Shown here one piece after another: positions 8,848-17,078 of a DNA stretch of 64,000 nt. Source of the DNA: Streptomyces sp. NBC_00271 (GTDB taxonomy: Bacteria > Actinomycetota > Actinomycetes > Streptomycetales > Streptomycetaceae). The stretch covers positions 10,044,001 through 10,108,000 of the forward strand of contig NZ_CP108070.1 in the NCBI RefSeq assembly GCF_036178845.1. Direction: 5' to 3'. The notes beneath the pieces are model-generated. The model was not told where the DNA came from and did not search any database. It saw nothing but the letters and a program-made list of their open reading frames with translations. A program made the translations under genes and the position numbers. The first letter of the stretch is position 1, and every line of letters begins with the position of its first letter.

Positions 8848-9767
8848 CCACCTCATCCACGAACTCGCCCTTGACCTCGCCTTTGAACTCACCCTTGAAC
8901 AGGATCGCCGGCGCGCCCATCTCCTGGGGCGTGTGCGAAGTCCCCGGCTGGGGCTACCAGTTGACGCCCGAACGGGTGCTGAACGAGATGCGAGAAGTCG
9001 GCTTGGCCGCCACCGAGATCGGCCCCGAAGGCTTCCTGCCCGGCGAGCCGGACGCCATGGCCCGGGTTCTCGCCCACCATGACCTCCACGCGGTCGGCGG
9101 CTTCACCCCGCTGCTGCTGCATGTGCCGGGACACGACCCGCTGCCCGAGGTGGAACAGCTCCTGGAGAGCTACGCCGCCTCGAAGGCGGAGGTCCTCGTC
9201 CTGTCGGCCGTCACCGGCCAGGACGGCTACGACTCCCGCCCCGAACTCGACGCCGACGGCTGGAAGCTGCTGCTGTCCAACCTCGACCGGCTCGCCTCGC
9301 TGGCCGCCGAACGCGGCGTACGCGCCGTCCTGCACCCGCACGTCGGCACGATGATCGAGAACGGCGACGAGGTCCGACGCGTCCTGGAACACTCGGCGGT
9401 CTCGCTCTGCCTCGACACCGGGCACCTGCTCATCGGCGGCACCGACCCCGCAGAGCTCACCCGCCAGGCGCCCGAGCGCATCGCCCACACCCACATGAAG
9501 GATGTGGACGCCTCCCTCGCCGCCAAGGTCCGGTCCGGACAGCTCGGTTACAGCGAGGCCGTGCGCAAGGGCATGTATCGCCCGCTGGGTGCGGGGGACG
9601 TGGACGTCCAGGCCATCGTCACCCACCTCGGCGCGCGCGGCTACGACGGCTGGTACGTCCTGGAACAGGACACCATCCTGACCGAGGAGCCCAAGGGAAA
9701 GGGGCCGGTCGAGGATGTGTGGGCCAGCGCCGAGCATCTGCGCACGGTGCTGCGCGCTGTCGAGTAG
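8844..9767 (+). CDS. iolE: Myo-inosose-2 dehydratase-like TIM-barrel protein (IolE type)
   Basis: This 307-residue protein belongs to the xylose-isomerase-like TIM-barrel family. The IolE-type start APISWGVCEVPGWGYQL is at about 24-40. GLAATEIGPEGF, VGGFTPLLLH, VLHPHVGTMIEN, LCLDTGHLLIGGTDP, HTHMKDVD and GYDGWYVLEQD follow. The conserved Glu, Asp, His and Glu residues in these strands form the metal site in the family. IolE dehydrates 2-keto-myo-inositol. ATG 8844 gives a short leader with a repeated LTSPLNSPLN; a later start is possible. A Gfo/Idh dehydrogenase follows 11 bases downstream, as in inositol operons, but other ketosugars are possible substrates. Confidence 0.8.
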   Translation: MTTSSTNSPLTSPLNSPLNRIAGAPISWGVCEVPGWGYQLTPERVLNEMREVGLAATEIGPEGFLPGEPDAMARVLAHHDLHAVGGFTPLLLHVPGHDPLPEVEQLLESYAASKAEVLVLSAVTGQDGYDSRPELDADGWKLLLSNLDRLASLAAERGVRAVLHPHVGTMIENGDEVRRVLEHSAVSLCLDTGHLLIGGTDPAELTRQAPERIAHTHMKDVDASLAAKVRSGQLGYSEAVRKGMYRPLGAGDVDVQAIVTHLGARGYDGWYVLEQDTILTEEPKGKGPVEDVWASAEHLRTVLRAVE

Positions 9768-9778
9768 ACATCACGAAC

Positions 9779-10798
9779 ATGTCACCTCGGCGAGCACTGG
9801 GTGTTGCCGTCGTCGGCACCGGCAAGATGGGCGCGGATCATGTGCGCAGACTCCACGACGTCGTCAGCGGGGCACGCGTGACAGCCGTCGTCGACATCGA
9901 GGCGGAACGGGCGAAGACGCTCGCGGACGCCATCGAGAGCTGCACGGCGTACACCGAACCGGCGGCGGCCATGGCAGCGCAGGACGTGGACGCCGTCCTC
10001 ATCGCTTCCCCGGGAGCCGCCCACGAGGCGGCCCTGCTCGAGGCCCTCGGCCGTGACCTGCCGGTGCTGTGCGAGAAGCCGCTCACCCCCGACGCGGCTT
10101 CCGCCCTGCGCGTCCTGGCGGCGGAGCAGCGGCTCGGGCACCGGCGTATCCAAGTGGGCTTCATGCGGCGGTGCGACACCGAATACGTGAAGCTGAAACG
10201 GCTCCTCGACGGCGGGGAGCTGGGCAGGGCACTGATGCTGCACCATCGGCACCGGAACCTGTCCATGCCGCCGTGGTTCACCAACGAGATGCTCATCAAC
10301 GACTCGGTGGTGCACGAGATGGACGTGACCCGCTGGCTCCTCGACCAGGAGATCACGGCGGTCACCGTGCACAAGCCGGCCCCGACGTCGCACGCTCCTG
10401 CTGGAATGAACGACCCCCAATTCGTCCTCCTCGAAACCGAGTTGGGCGCGCTGGTCGACGTCGAGATCTTCGGTCACTGCGGCTACGGCTACCAGGTGCA
10501 GGCCGAAGCGGTCTGCGAGCGGGGCACCGTACGCATCGGTGACGAGCACGGGCCGAGGCTGAGCTCCGACGGCCGCTGGGGCGGACGCATCACACCGGAC
10601 TACGTCGAGCGCTTCGAGGACGCGTACGACCGTGAGGTCCAGGGCTGGGTGGACGCGACCCGACGTGGCGAGATCACGGGCCCCAGCGTCTGGGACGGCT
10701 ACGCGGCCGCAGCCGTGTGCGAGGCGGGCGTGCTCTCCCAGCGGGAGGGGCGACGTGTGGAGGTCGAGCTGATCGAGCGGCCTGCCTTCTACCGGTAG
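9779..10798 (+). CDS. iolG: Gfo/Idh/MocA oxidoreductase, probable inositol 2-dehydrogenase
   Basis: The 339-residue protein begins with the NAD(P) loop VAVVGTGKMGADHV. It has the family signatures CEKPLT (about residue 100), QVGFMRRCD with FMRRYD-like spacing, and INDSVVHEMDVTRWLL, where the His and the preceding Asp are catalytic in inositol dehydrogenases. IolG oxidises myo-inositol to 2-keto-myo-inositol, the substrate of the preceding IolE-like protein. The order and close spacing (11 bases) support a two-gene operon ending at a strong terminator. Substrate could be another cyclitol or sugar. The first gene in the operon, an aldehyde dehydrogenase, is broken. Confidence 0.78.
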   Translation: MSPRRALGVAVVGTGKMGADHVRRLHDVVSGARVTAVVDIEAERAKTLADAIESCTAYTEPAAAMAAQDVDAVLIASPGAAHEAALLEALGRDLPVLCEKPLTPDAASALRVLAAEQRLGHRRIQVGFMRRCDTEYVKLKRLLDGGELGRALMLHHRHRNLSMPPWFTNEMLINDSVVHEMDVTRWLLDQEITAVTVHKPAPTSHAPAGMNDPQFVLLETELGALVDVEIFGHCGYGYQVQAEAVCERGTVRIGDEHGPRLSSDGRWGGRITPDYVERFEDAYDREVQGWVDATRRGEITGPSVWDGYAAAAVCEAGVLSQREGRRVEVELIERPAFYR

Positions 10799-10808
10799 GC
10801 CGCACACG

Positions 10809-10853
10809 GAACGGGACAGGGCGGTACCGGACCGGTACCGCCCTCTCCCGTTC
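10809..10853. terminator. Strong bidirectional terminator between convergent Gfo/Idh genes
   Basis: An inner stem with 13-base perfect arms (AGGGCGGTACCGG at 10818-10830 and its complement at 10832-10844, centre 10831) is extended by an outer GAACGGGA/TCCCGTTC pair. It lies exactly between the stops of two convergent genes and has no clear U-tract, which is common in Streptomyces. Confidence 0.85.
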
Positions 10854-10861
10854 GCTCTTCG

Positions 10862-11881
10862 TCATGCCGCGGCCGGTAGGACCGTACGCGGCCGTACCGG
10901 GAACCCTGCCGCCCGGTAGGAGTCGTCGATGAGCCGCATCGTGGTCAGCGCGTCGTCGGCGTCGAGCGTCAGCGGCGTCCCGCGCCGCAGATGGGCGGCG
11001 AAGGCCTCGAGTTGGTAGGTGTACGAGGACCGGCGGCCGAGTTCCTCGGTGCGCTCACCGGCGGCCGTACGGACGACGACCCGGTCGTCCAGATGCGGCT
11101 GTACGAAGTTCACCGCCGTGGCTTCGCCGCGCGAGCCCACGACGCGGCAGCTCATCTGCCATGTGTCGTGGGCCATGTGGCAGCGGGCGCTGCCCGTGGC
11201 GCCGCCCGGGAACTCCAGATCGACGTCCAGCCACTCGTCGACTCCCGCCGCCTGACCCTTCTCACCGCCGCGCGCGGCGACCAGCCGGGGCGCCCCACCC
11301 GCCCACGGCACGAGCATGCGCTGGGCGTGCAGGCTGTAGCACCCGAGGTCCATCAACGCACCGCCCGCCAACGGGAGTTGCCACCGTACGTCGTCGTCAG
11401 GCGGCGCGGGCATGGCGACCATGGTCTCCACGTGCCGGAGGTCGCCCAACTCCCCGCTGTCCAGCAGCTCGTGCAGGCGCCGGGTGACCGGGTAGAACAG
11501 GTAGTGGAAGCCCTCCATGAACACCGTGCCCGCCTTGGCGACGGCCTCGTGGACCTGGGCCGCCTCCTCCGTGTTGCTCGCGGACGGCTTCTCGGTGAGG
11601 ACGTGCTTGCCGGCCTGGAGCGCGGCCAGGTTCCACGGCCCGTGCAGACTGTTGGCCAACGGGTTGTAGACGACCTCGATCTCCGGGTCGGCGACGAGCT
11701 CGGCGTAGGAGTCCGCCACCCGCTCCACGCCGTGCGTGGCAGCGAAGGCCTCGGCACGGTCGCGGTCGCGGGCGGCCACCGCGACCAGGCGGTGGCCGGT
11801 CGTCCGGGCCGGTCCCACGATCGACAGCTCGGCGATCCGGGCCGCGCCCAGGACTCCGATCCGCAGGGGTTCGTCCGTCAT
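10862..11881 (-). CDS. Gfo/Idh/MocA family oxidoreductase
   Basis: The 339-residue protein starts IGVLGAARIAELSIVGPA, a Rossmann loop of the dihydrodiol/trans-1,2-dihydrobenzene-1,2-diol dehydrogenase-like branch. It has EKPSASNTEEA near residue 95, MEGFHYLFYPVTRRLHEL and GGALMDLGCYSLHAQRML, where Tyr and His of the GxxYSLH segment are likely catalytic. It acts on an unidentified sugar or cyclitol. ATG 11881 overlaps by one base the stop of a miniature Gfo/Idh relic upstream, giving translational coupling. It belongs to the minus-strand group with the PhyH gene, divergent from the LacI regulator. Confidence 0.85.
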   Translation of the reverse strand: MTDEPLRIGVLGAARIAELSIVGPARTTGHRLVAVAARDRDRAEAFAATHGVERVADSYAELVADPEIEVVYNPLANSLHGPWNLAALQAGKHVLTEKPSASNTEEAAQVHEAVAKAGTVFMEGFHYLFYPVTRRLHELLDSGELGDLRHVETMVAMPAPPDDDVRWQLPLAGGALMDLGCYSLHAQRMLVPWAGGAPRLVAARGGEKGQAAGVDEWLDVDLEFPGGATGSARCHMAHDTWQMSCRVVGSRGEATAVNFVQPHLDDRVVVRTAAGERTEELGRRSSYTYQLEAFAAHLRRGTPLTLDADDALTTMRLIDDSYRAAGFPVRPRTVLPAAA

Positions 11882-12027
11882 CACTTGCGCACCTCGTCGA
11901 GTCGTACGGGTCGGTGTTCGTGGAGCCACCGGGTCGGTGAAACCAGGGAGTCCACCCCGTCCAGCCCGGCGAGGGTCTCCGCATGGAAGGCGCCGATGCG
12001 GCCCAGCCCCATGATTCCTATGCGCAC
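11881..12027 (-). pseudogene. Miniature relic of a second Gfo/Idh oxidoreductase (48 codons)
   Basis: From GTG 12027 the frame reads VRIGIMGLGRIGAFHAETLA, a textbook Gfo/Idh nucleotide loop. After 28 residues it jumps to WLHEHRPVRLDEVRK, the usual end of inositol-dehydrogenase-like proteins, and stops at 11881. About 290 internal codons are missing but the frame is intact, and AAGGAG lies upstream. The stop overlaps the next gene's ATG, so the relic probably still serves as a translated, coupling leader for that gene. Confidence 0.75.
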
Positions 12028-12070
12028 GAGGTTCGTGCTCCTTCTGCCCGGGGGCGGCTCAGCCCTTGCT

Positions 12071-12094
12071 CCCGAGGACCACCTTGTCCTCGGG
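12071..12094. terminator. Hairpin downstream of PhyH gene
   Basis: CCCGAGGAC (12071-12079) and its complement GTCCTCGGG (12086-12094) form a 9-base stem with a 6-base loop, 26 bases beyond the PhyH stop. It would partly separate PhyH from the Gfo/Idh genes downstream. Confidence 0.6.
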
Positions 12095-12119
12095 AAGTCC
12101 CATGAGTGCCGTGTCGCTC

Positions 12120-13298
12120 TCAGCTCTGGCGGCGCTTGGTGGCCGCCTGCAGTTCCTGGCGCAGCCGCTCGGGGTCCCAGTCCTCGGCGACGGCCCGCCG
12201 GAGGGTGTCCGCCTGGGACGGCGGGGCGAGACCGTCCACCGGCGGGTCGAGGTCGAGGTTGGTGGGGAAGGGGTAGCCCTCGGCGGTGGCCGCGATCACG
12301 CGGCGCAGCCAGTCCTCCGAGACGCCCTCGGACTTACGGCGCAGCAGCACCGGGAACAGCGCGTTCGCCATCGCCTCGCGGTCCACCGACTCCATGGCGC
12401 GGCCGAAGGCGGAGGAGATCTGCAACAGATTGGCCATGCGCCTGATGTCCGCCGAACGGTTGTGCCCGGCGGCGTGGAAGAGTGCCGGGTTGAAGAAGAC
12501 CGCGTCGCCCTTCTCCAGGGGGAGTTGGACGTGATGGGCGTCGAAGTACTCGACGAACCGCGGGAGTCGCCAGGCGAGATAGCCGGGCTCGAATTTCTGC
12601 GAGTGCGGCAGGTAGAGGGTCGGGCCGGACTCGACGGGCATGGCGCAGTGGGCCACCGCGCCCTGCAGGGTCAGCACCGGCGAGAGCCGGTGGACGTGCG
12701 CCGGGTATGTCGCGGCGCGCTCCTGGGAGAGGAAGCCGAGGTGGTAGTCGCGGTGGACGTTCTGCGCCACTCCGCCCGGGTTGACCACGTTGACCTGTGA
12801 GGTGACCTGGTAGGCGGGGCCGAGCCAGGCCTCGGCGATCAGCTCCAGCATGTCGTTGGCGTAGTAGTCGGCGAACACCTCGGGCGCCCGTACGGCCACC
12901 TTGTCCAGGGCGTTCCAGACGCGGTCGTTCGCGCCGGGCTTGGCGAAGTGGTCGCCGCGGGCCGTGCCGCTCGCGCGCTCCTCCTCGATCAGCGCGCGGA
13001 AGGCCTCGGACGCCGCGTCCACCACGGCCGCGTCCGGGAAGGCGCCCTTGAGGACCACGATGCCCGGCCCGTCCGACAGAGCCCGGACCAACTCGTCCTG
13101 CACGCTCCGGCGGCCCTCCGGGGAGATCGCCAGAGAGCGGAGCCGATCGCTGTCGTACAGCGGGACGTTCTGTTCGACCCGCTCGGCCGAGGGGTGGTCG
13201 GCGGGGTCGGTGCGCTGCTCCACGAGCGAGCGGAACACCTCGAGATCGCAGTCCGCCTCGGTCAGCCAAGTCCGCGCTCCTGCGGCTGTGGGAGACAT
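12120..13298 (-). CDS. Phytanoyl-CoA dioxygenase (PhyH) family protein
   Basis: This 392-residue protein has the Fe(II)/2-oxoglutarate double-stranded beta-helix motif: HRD at 182-184 (NVHRDYHLGF), a distal His in FFNPALFHAAGHNRS (274 or 278) and Arg near 285 for 2-oxoglutarate. The family hydroxylates or otherwise oxidises small metabolites. It is longer at the N-terminus than typical PhyH proteins. It faces the LacI regulator across 108 bases and leads the minus-strand Gfo/Idh genes, so a role in catabolism of the same sugar or cyclitol is likely, though the reaction is unknown. Confidence 0.85.
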   Translation of the reverse strand: MSPTAAGARTWLTEADCDLEVFRSLVEQRTDPADHPSAERVEQNVPLYDSDRLRSLAISPEGRRSVQDELVRALSDGPGIVVLKGAFPDAAVVDAASEAFRALIEEERASGTARGDHFAKPGANDRVWNALDKVAVRAPEVFADYYANDMLELIAEAWLGPAYQVTSQVNVVNPGGVAQNVHRDYHLGFLSQERAATYPAHVHRLSPVLTLQGAVAHCAMPVESGPTLYLPHSQKFEPGYLAWRLPRFVEYFDAHHVQLPLEKGDAVFFNPALFHAAGHNRSADIRRMANLLQISSAFGRAMESVDREAMANALFPVLLRRKSEGVSEDWLRRVIAATAEGYPFPTNLDLDPPVDGLAPPSQADTLRRAVAEDWDPERLRQELQAATKRRQS

Positions 13299-13406
13299 CC
13301 GGGTCCTTTCGCAGTCCGTGCATTTCTGCCAGTCTTGAGAACCTCAACCCATCATTCAATGCTTGTCGATACATCAAAAGTGCATCATCGGCTCTGGGGA
13401 TCAGTC
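13299..13406. promoter_or_regulatory. Divergent PhyH/LacI promoter region
   Basis: This 108-base gap must contain both promoters. TTGAG-AAC-CTCAA (13335-13347) is a small inverted repeat, and the AT-richer stretch 13350-13385 (ATTCAATGCTTGTCGATACA) is unusual for this genome. Either could be the LacI autoregulatory operator, but neither has the perfect CG-centred palindrome seen at 7613. Confidence 0.4.
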
Positions 13407-14453
13407 ATGCGACACCGCTACCCGATCAGGGAAATCGCCCGGCAGGCCGGACTGAGTACGGCCACGGTCGACCGCGTCCTCAACGAGCGGGGCAACGTGA
13501 CGGAGAGCACCGTCAGGGAGGTGCACGAAGCCATCAAGGACCTGGACCGCCAGCAGAGCCAGGTCCGGCTCGGTGGCCGCACCTTCATGATCGACATCGT
13601 GATGCAGACTCCGGAGCGGTTCTCCACCGCGGTACGGGACGCACTCGAAGCCGAACTGCCCTCCCTGCATCCCGCTCTCGTACGTTCGCGCTTCCACTTC
13701 CGCGAGACCTGCCCTCCCGCCGAACTGATCGCCACCCTGGACAAGATCGCGAAGCGCGGTACGCAGGGCGTGATCCTCAAGGCCCCCGACGAGCCGGAGA
13801 TCGCGGCCGCGGTCGGTCGGCTGGTCGCGGCCGGCATCCCCGTCGTCACCCTGGTGACCGACCTGCCCCACAGCGCACGCCTGGCGTACGTCGGCATCGA
13901 CAACCGGGCGGCCGGGGCCACCGCCGCCTACCTCCTCGGACAGTGGCTGGGCAAGCGGCCCGGCAACGTGCTCACCACCATCAGCCGGGGCTCCTTCCGG
14001 GGCGAGGAGGAACGCGAGATGGGCTTCCGCAGCGCGATGCGCCTCGCCGACCCCAGACGATCCCTGGTGGAGGTCACCGACAGCGACGGCCTGGACGCCA
14101 CCCAGCACGATCTCGTCCTGGAGGCACTGAAGCGGGACGAGGACATCATCGCCGTCTACTCCGCGGGCGGGGGAAACCTCGCCACCCTCGACGCCTTCGA
14201 CGCGCTCGGGCGGGCATGCGAGGCGTTCATCGCCCACGACCTCGACCACGACAACACCCGCCTGCTGCGCGAGCGTCGCCTGTCCGCGGTCCTCCACCAT
14301 GACCTGCGCCAGGACATGCGCCGCGCCTGTCAGATCATCATGCGCGCCCACAAGGCACTCCCCGACGACGGACCGTCGCTGCCCTCGGCCATCCAGGTGG
14401 TCACGCCGTTCAACATGCCACCGGGTGCTCCGTCCATGCCGGTCGCCGACTGA
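13407..14453 (+). CDS. LacI-family transcriptional regulator
   Basis: The 348-residue protein has an N-terminal LacI helix-turn-helix (PIREIARQAGLSTATVDRVLNERG, residues 5-28) with the TVDRVL recognition helix seen in the subclass that binds phosphorylated or modified sugars. A periplasmic-binding-protein-like sensor domain follows (GVILKAPD, IPVVTLVTDLP, YVGIDNRAAGATAAYLLGQW). It is divergent from PhyH and next to the Gfo/Idh and IolE-like genes, so it probably represses these genes until a cyclitol or sugar ligand binds. It ends 35 bases before the PIG-L gene, likely co-transcribed. Confidence 0.9.
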   Translation: MRHRYPIREIARQAGLSTATVDRVLNERGNVTESTVREVHEAIKDLDRQQSQVRLGGRTFMIDIVMQTPERFSTAVRDALEAELPSLHPALVRSRFHFRETCPPAELIATLDKIAKRGTQGVILKAPDEPEIAAAVGRLVAAGIPVVTLVTDLPHSARLAYVGIDNRAAGATAAYLLGQWLGKRPGNVLTTISRGSFRGEEEREMGFRSAMRLADPRRSLVEVTDSDGLDATQHDLVLEALKRDEDIIAVYSAGGGNLATLDAFDALGRACEAFIAHDLDHDNTRLLRERRLSAVLHHDLRQDMRRACQIIMRAHKALPDDGPSLPSAIQVVTPFNMPPGAPSMPVAD

Positions 14454-14488
14454 AACCGAAAGGCTCGATCCCGGAAGGTGGTCTGTCC

Positions 14489-15253
14489 GTGCCCGTGTCC
14501 GTGCCGAGCCTGCTCGCGGTTTTCGCGCACCCGGACGACGAGTCACTGTCGGCCGGCGGGGTGCTCGCCTGTCACGCAGCTGCGGGTGCGCGCACCGCGG
14601 TTGTCACGGCGACCTGGGCCGCGGACACCCCGCGGGCCGCGGAGTTGGCCGAGGCGCTGCGGATCCTCGGCGCCGGCAAACCGCGGATGCTCGGCTACGC
14701 CGATGCGCGTGTACCGCAGTCGGCCCCGGGCTGTGTGCGGTTCTGCGATGCGCCGCTCGACGAGGCGGTGCGGCGGTTGGTGACGCACATCCGCGCATTC
14801 CGCCCGGACATCATGGTCACCCATGACGCCTACGGCGGGCTGCCCGGTCACCCGGACCACGTCCACACCCATCGGGTGACCGTGCTCGCCGCCCAAGCGG
14901 CAGGGCTTGGGCAGCTCTACCCCGATGCCGGTGCCCCCTGGCAGCCGCGTGCCCTCTACCTGGCCACGCACCCGCACTCGGCCGTGCCGGCGCTGAGAGA
15001 CGTGATCGGTGCGCGCAAGACGGTGTACAGCGTTCCGGACGAACAGGTCACCGCGACTGTCGATGTCGGCCCCTGGATGGAACGGAAGATCGCCGCCGTA
15101 CTGGCGCACCGCTCCGAGGTCGAGCGGGGAGCTCTGCCTGGGGTGATCGCCGGTCTCTCGCCGGAGGCACGGGAGCGGCTGTTCGCCACCGAGTGGTACA
15201 TCCGCCACGTCCCCATGACCGCGGCCCCGGCCCAGAGGGAACTGACCGCCTGA
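14489..15253 (+). CDS. PIG-L family zinc deacetylase
   Basis: The 254-residue protein carries the PIG-L/LmbE metal motif AHPDDE (residues 13-18) and the second ligand block GHPDHVHTH (about 120-128). Members remove N-acetyl groups from GlcNAc-linked molecules (as MshB and Mca do in mycothiol metabolism) or from antibiotics. GTG 14489 has a GGAAGG ribosome site. It follows the LacI regulator and may deacetylate an amino-sugar handled by this locus. MshB/Mca function cannot be excluded, but the context argues for a specialised role. Confidence 0.85.
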   Translation: MPVSVPSLLAVFAHPDDESLSAGGVLACHAAAGARTAVVTATWAADTPRAAELAEALRILGAGKPRMLGYADARVPQSAPGCVRFCDAPLDEAVRRLVTHIRAFRPDIMVTHDAYGGLPGHPDHVHTHRVTVLAAQAAGLGQLYPDAGAPWQPRALYLATHPHSAVPALRDVIGARKTVYSVPDEQVTATVDVGPWMERKIAAVLAHRSEVERGALPGVIAGLSPEARERLFATEWYIRHVPMTAAPAQRELTA

Positions 15254-15816
15254 CCCTGCGGCCCTGAGTCGAGTCGAAGTGCGATCGCTCGGGTCAGAAG
15301 GGCCGTGAGGCGGGGCCCGTCGGCCCGGAGCGTTGGGGAACGGGCTCGCTCATCAAGGTGATGCCCGCCCCGCTCCTCGGGGTCATGACCGATTTCACCT
15401 GATTTACCGATGCATGATGGCGGCTCACGGCCGCCCGTTTTCCCTATGTGCAGTGCATGGGAGTTCAGCTTGTCCGCATATGCCCGTCGCACCCGGACCG
15501 TCATCGGATCCGCACTTGCCGCACTCGCACTGGCTGCGGGGTGTGAAGGACCGACGGAACGGGTCTCTGCAGGTGACGGAAGTCATCGCAGGGGCCCGTT
15601 TCTCGTTGTGTCCGGGTTTTTGAGGGATCCCACGGCCTGGGACGGACGCAGGAGACCCCGCCGGCCAGCTATCTCACGGACGGGGTCTACGGCATTTCTG
15701 CAAGTGATGTCGTGCTGTTATACAAGGGCTTGCCCGGCTAGGGTCTGAACGGAAAATCTCCCCGCACCAGGGCAGGCTGCGCCCGTCGTTGGCCAGGGGT
15801 TGGACGGGGTTGCTGG
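15254..15816. other. Gap with secreted-protein relic before IS110 debris
   Basis: Apart from the frameshifted secreted-protein remnant at 15470-15741 and the left edge of the IS110 fragment, I see no gene, RNA or clear terminator here. Confidence 0.4.
15470..15741 (+). pseudogene. Remnant of a secreted lipoprotein-like gene
   Basis: TTG 15470, with GGAG upstream, opens a frame with a secretion signal: RRTRTVIGSALAALALAAGC, the last residues resembling a lipobox. After about 60 codons it loses sense. A second frame then reads PASYLTDGVYGISASDVVLL and ends YKGLPG at TAG 15739-15741, which looks like a true protein C-terminus. I infer one exported protein with an internal deletion and frameshift, lying against the IS110 fragment. 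The family is not recognised. Confidence 0.45.
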
Positions 15817-16645
15817 TCAGGCTGCCGGCGTGAGGGTGACGTCGTGGCCGAGGGCTTTGAGCTGACGGACCAGGTCGCGGGTTCGACGGGTGGGGTCGAC
15901 GAGGTGCTGGTGGTAGTCGGAGCCGAGGTCGGTGTACGGAGTCTCGGGTTCGTTGAGCAGGTGCCAGACGACGACCAGGAGTGAATGGCCGATGGCGACC
16001 AGGGCTCTCTTGCGGCCGCGGCGCTTGACGATGCGCTTGTAGCGGGCGCCGAGGAAGGTGTTGGACCGGGAGGCGGACAGCGCAGCCTCACCGATGGCAC
16101 CCTTGATCCACGGGTTGCCCTTGCCCGTGGGGCCGGACGTGTTCTTGCCTCCCGACTGCATGGTCCGTGGCGCGAACTTCGCCCACGAGACGAGATGGTC
16201 GGCGGTGGGGAAGACAGTCATGTCCGGGCCGAGTTCGGCGAGCAGTATCTGGGCGGTCCGCACCCCGACGCCCGGGATGGTGACCAGCTTCGCCACCAGG
16301 TCCGCCCCGGCACCGGGCCGGCTGCCACCGCTCGGATCTGGGCACGGCAGTTCCTCGACGGCCTGGGTGGTCCGCACGGTCAGTGCGTCGATCTGGCCGC
16401 TGAGGAAGTCGATGCTGTCCAGTAACGTCCGGCACAAGAACGCATGGTGGTCCTCGAACTGGCCGGTGAGGGCTTCGGCCAGGGCCGCCTTCTTGACCCC
16501 ATGCAGCCGCGGGCCATCTCGGCGAGCGCCCGTGGGTCTCGTTCACCGGCGATCAGGGCCTCGATCATCGAGCGGCCGGAGACGCCGAAGATGTCGGTGG
16601 CGACCGAGGACAACCGATTGGCCGCCCGGCACCCCATGACGACTC
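15817..16645 (-). mobile_element. IS110-family transposase fragment, C-terminal part, frameshifted
   Basis: The minus strand encodes LSSVATDIFGVSGRSMIEAL, then after a frame change FLCRTLLDSIDFLSGQIDAL, the Transposase_20 helix-hairpin core TIPGVGVRTAQILLAELG, PRTMQSGGKNTSGPTGKGN and the family C-terminus. The DEDD RuvC-like N-terminal domain is missing. The frameshift at about 16497 is in a GGGG run where one more G would restore GVKKAALAEALTG. No terminal or target repeats are recognised. An oppositely oriented N-terminal IS110 piece begins at 16744. Confidence 0.85.
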
Positions 16646-16743
16646 GGCCGCCAATTGGGATGTGCGAGCAAGATCGCTGTGTAGGGACGCGTCGACGAAG
16701 TCGTCTGTGGACAACCAGGTACGCGACGATTTCCGGAGGCGCA

Positions 16744-17030
16744 ATGAGCCGGATTTGGGCCGGATTGGATGCCGGCAAGACCCATCACCACTGTGTCGTC
16801 ATCGACGCCGAGGGCACCAAGATGCTGTCCCGTCGAGTCAGCAACCACGGGCAAGAGCTGCTCTACATCCCGGGTCGCACCGTGAACCGCGCAGCCGGTG
16901 CTCACCGCGGTGAAGGCAAGACCGATGTGTGCGACGCCGCGATCATCGCGGACCAGGCGCGCATGCGGCGTGACCGGGCAAGACGGTCCTGCACTGCCAC
17001 GTCCTCAACCACGAGGACGCGGGGATGATG
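16744..17030 (+). mobile_element. IS110-family transposase fragment, N-terminal part
   Basis: ATG 16744, preceded by CGGAGG, opens MSRIWAGLDAGKTHHHCVVI, the DEDD (RuvC-like) start of IS110 transposases. An internal deletion then joins NHGQE to LLYIPGRTVNRAAG, and GEGKTDVCDAAIIADQARM (the second acidic block, with Asp) follows before sense is lost near 17000. Facing the C-terminal fragment at 15817-16645, it could be the other half of one inverted element or a second copy. The 16646-16743 spacer is AT-richer and may be the element's left non-coding end. Confidence 0.8.
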
Positions 17031-17078
17031 GCGGTACTCCAGATCGACAAGTGACCCCGCCGCAGGTGTCGTCCGTGC

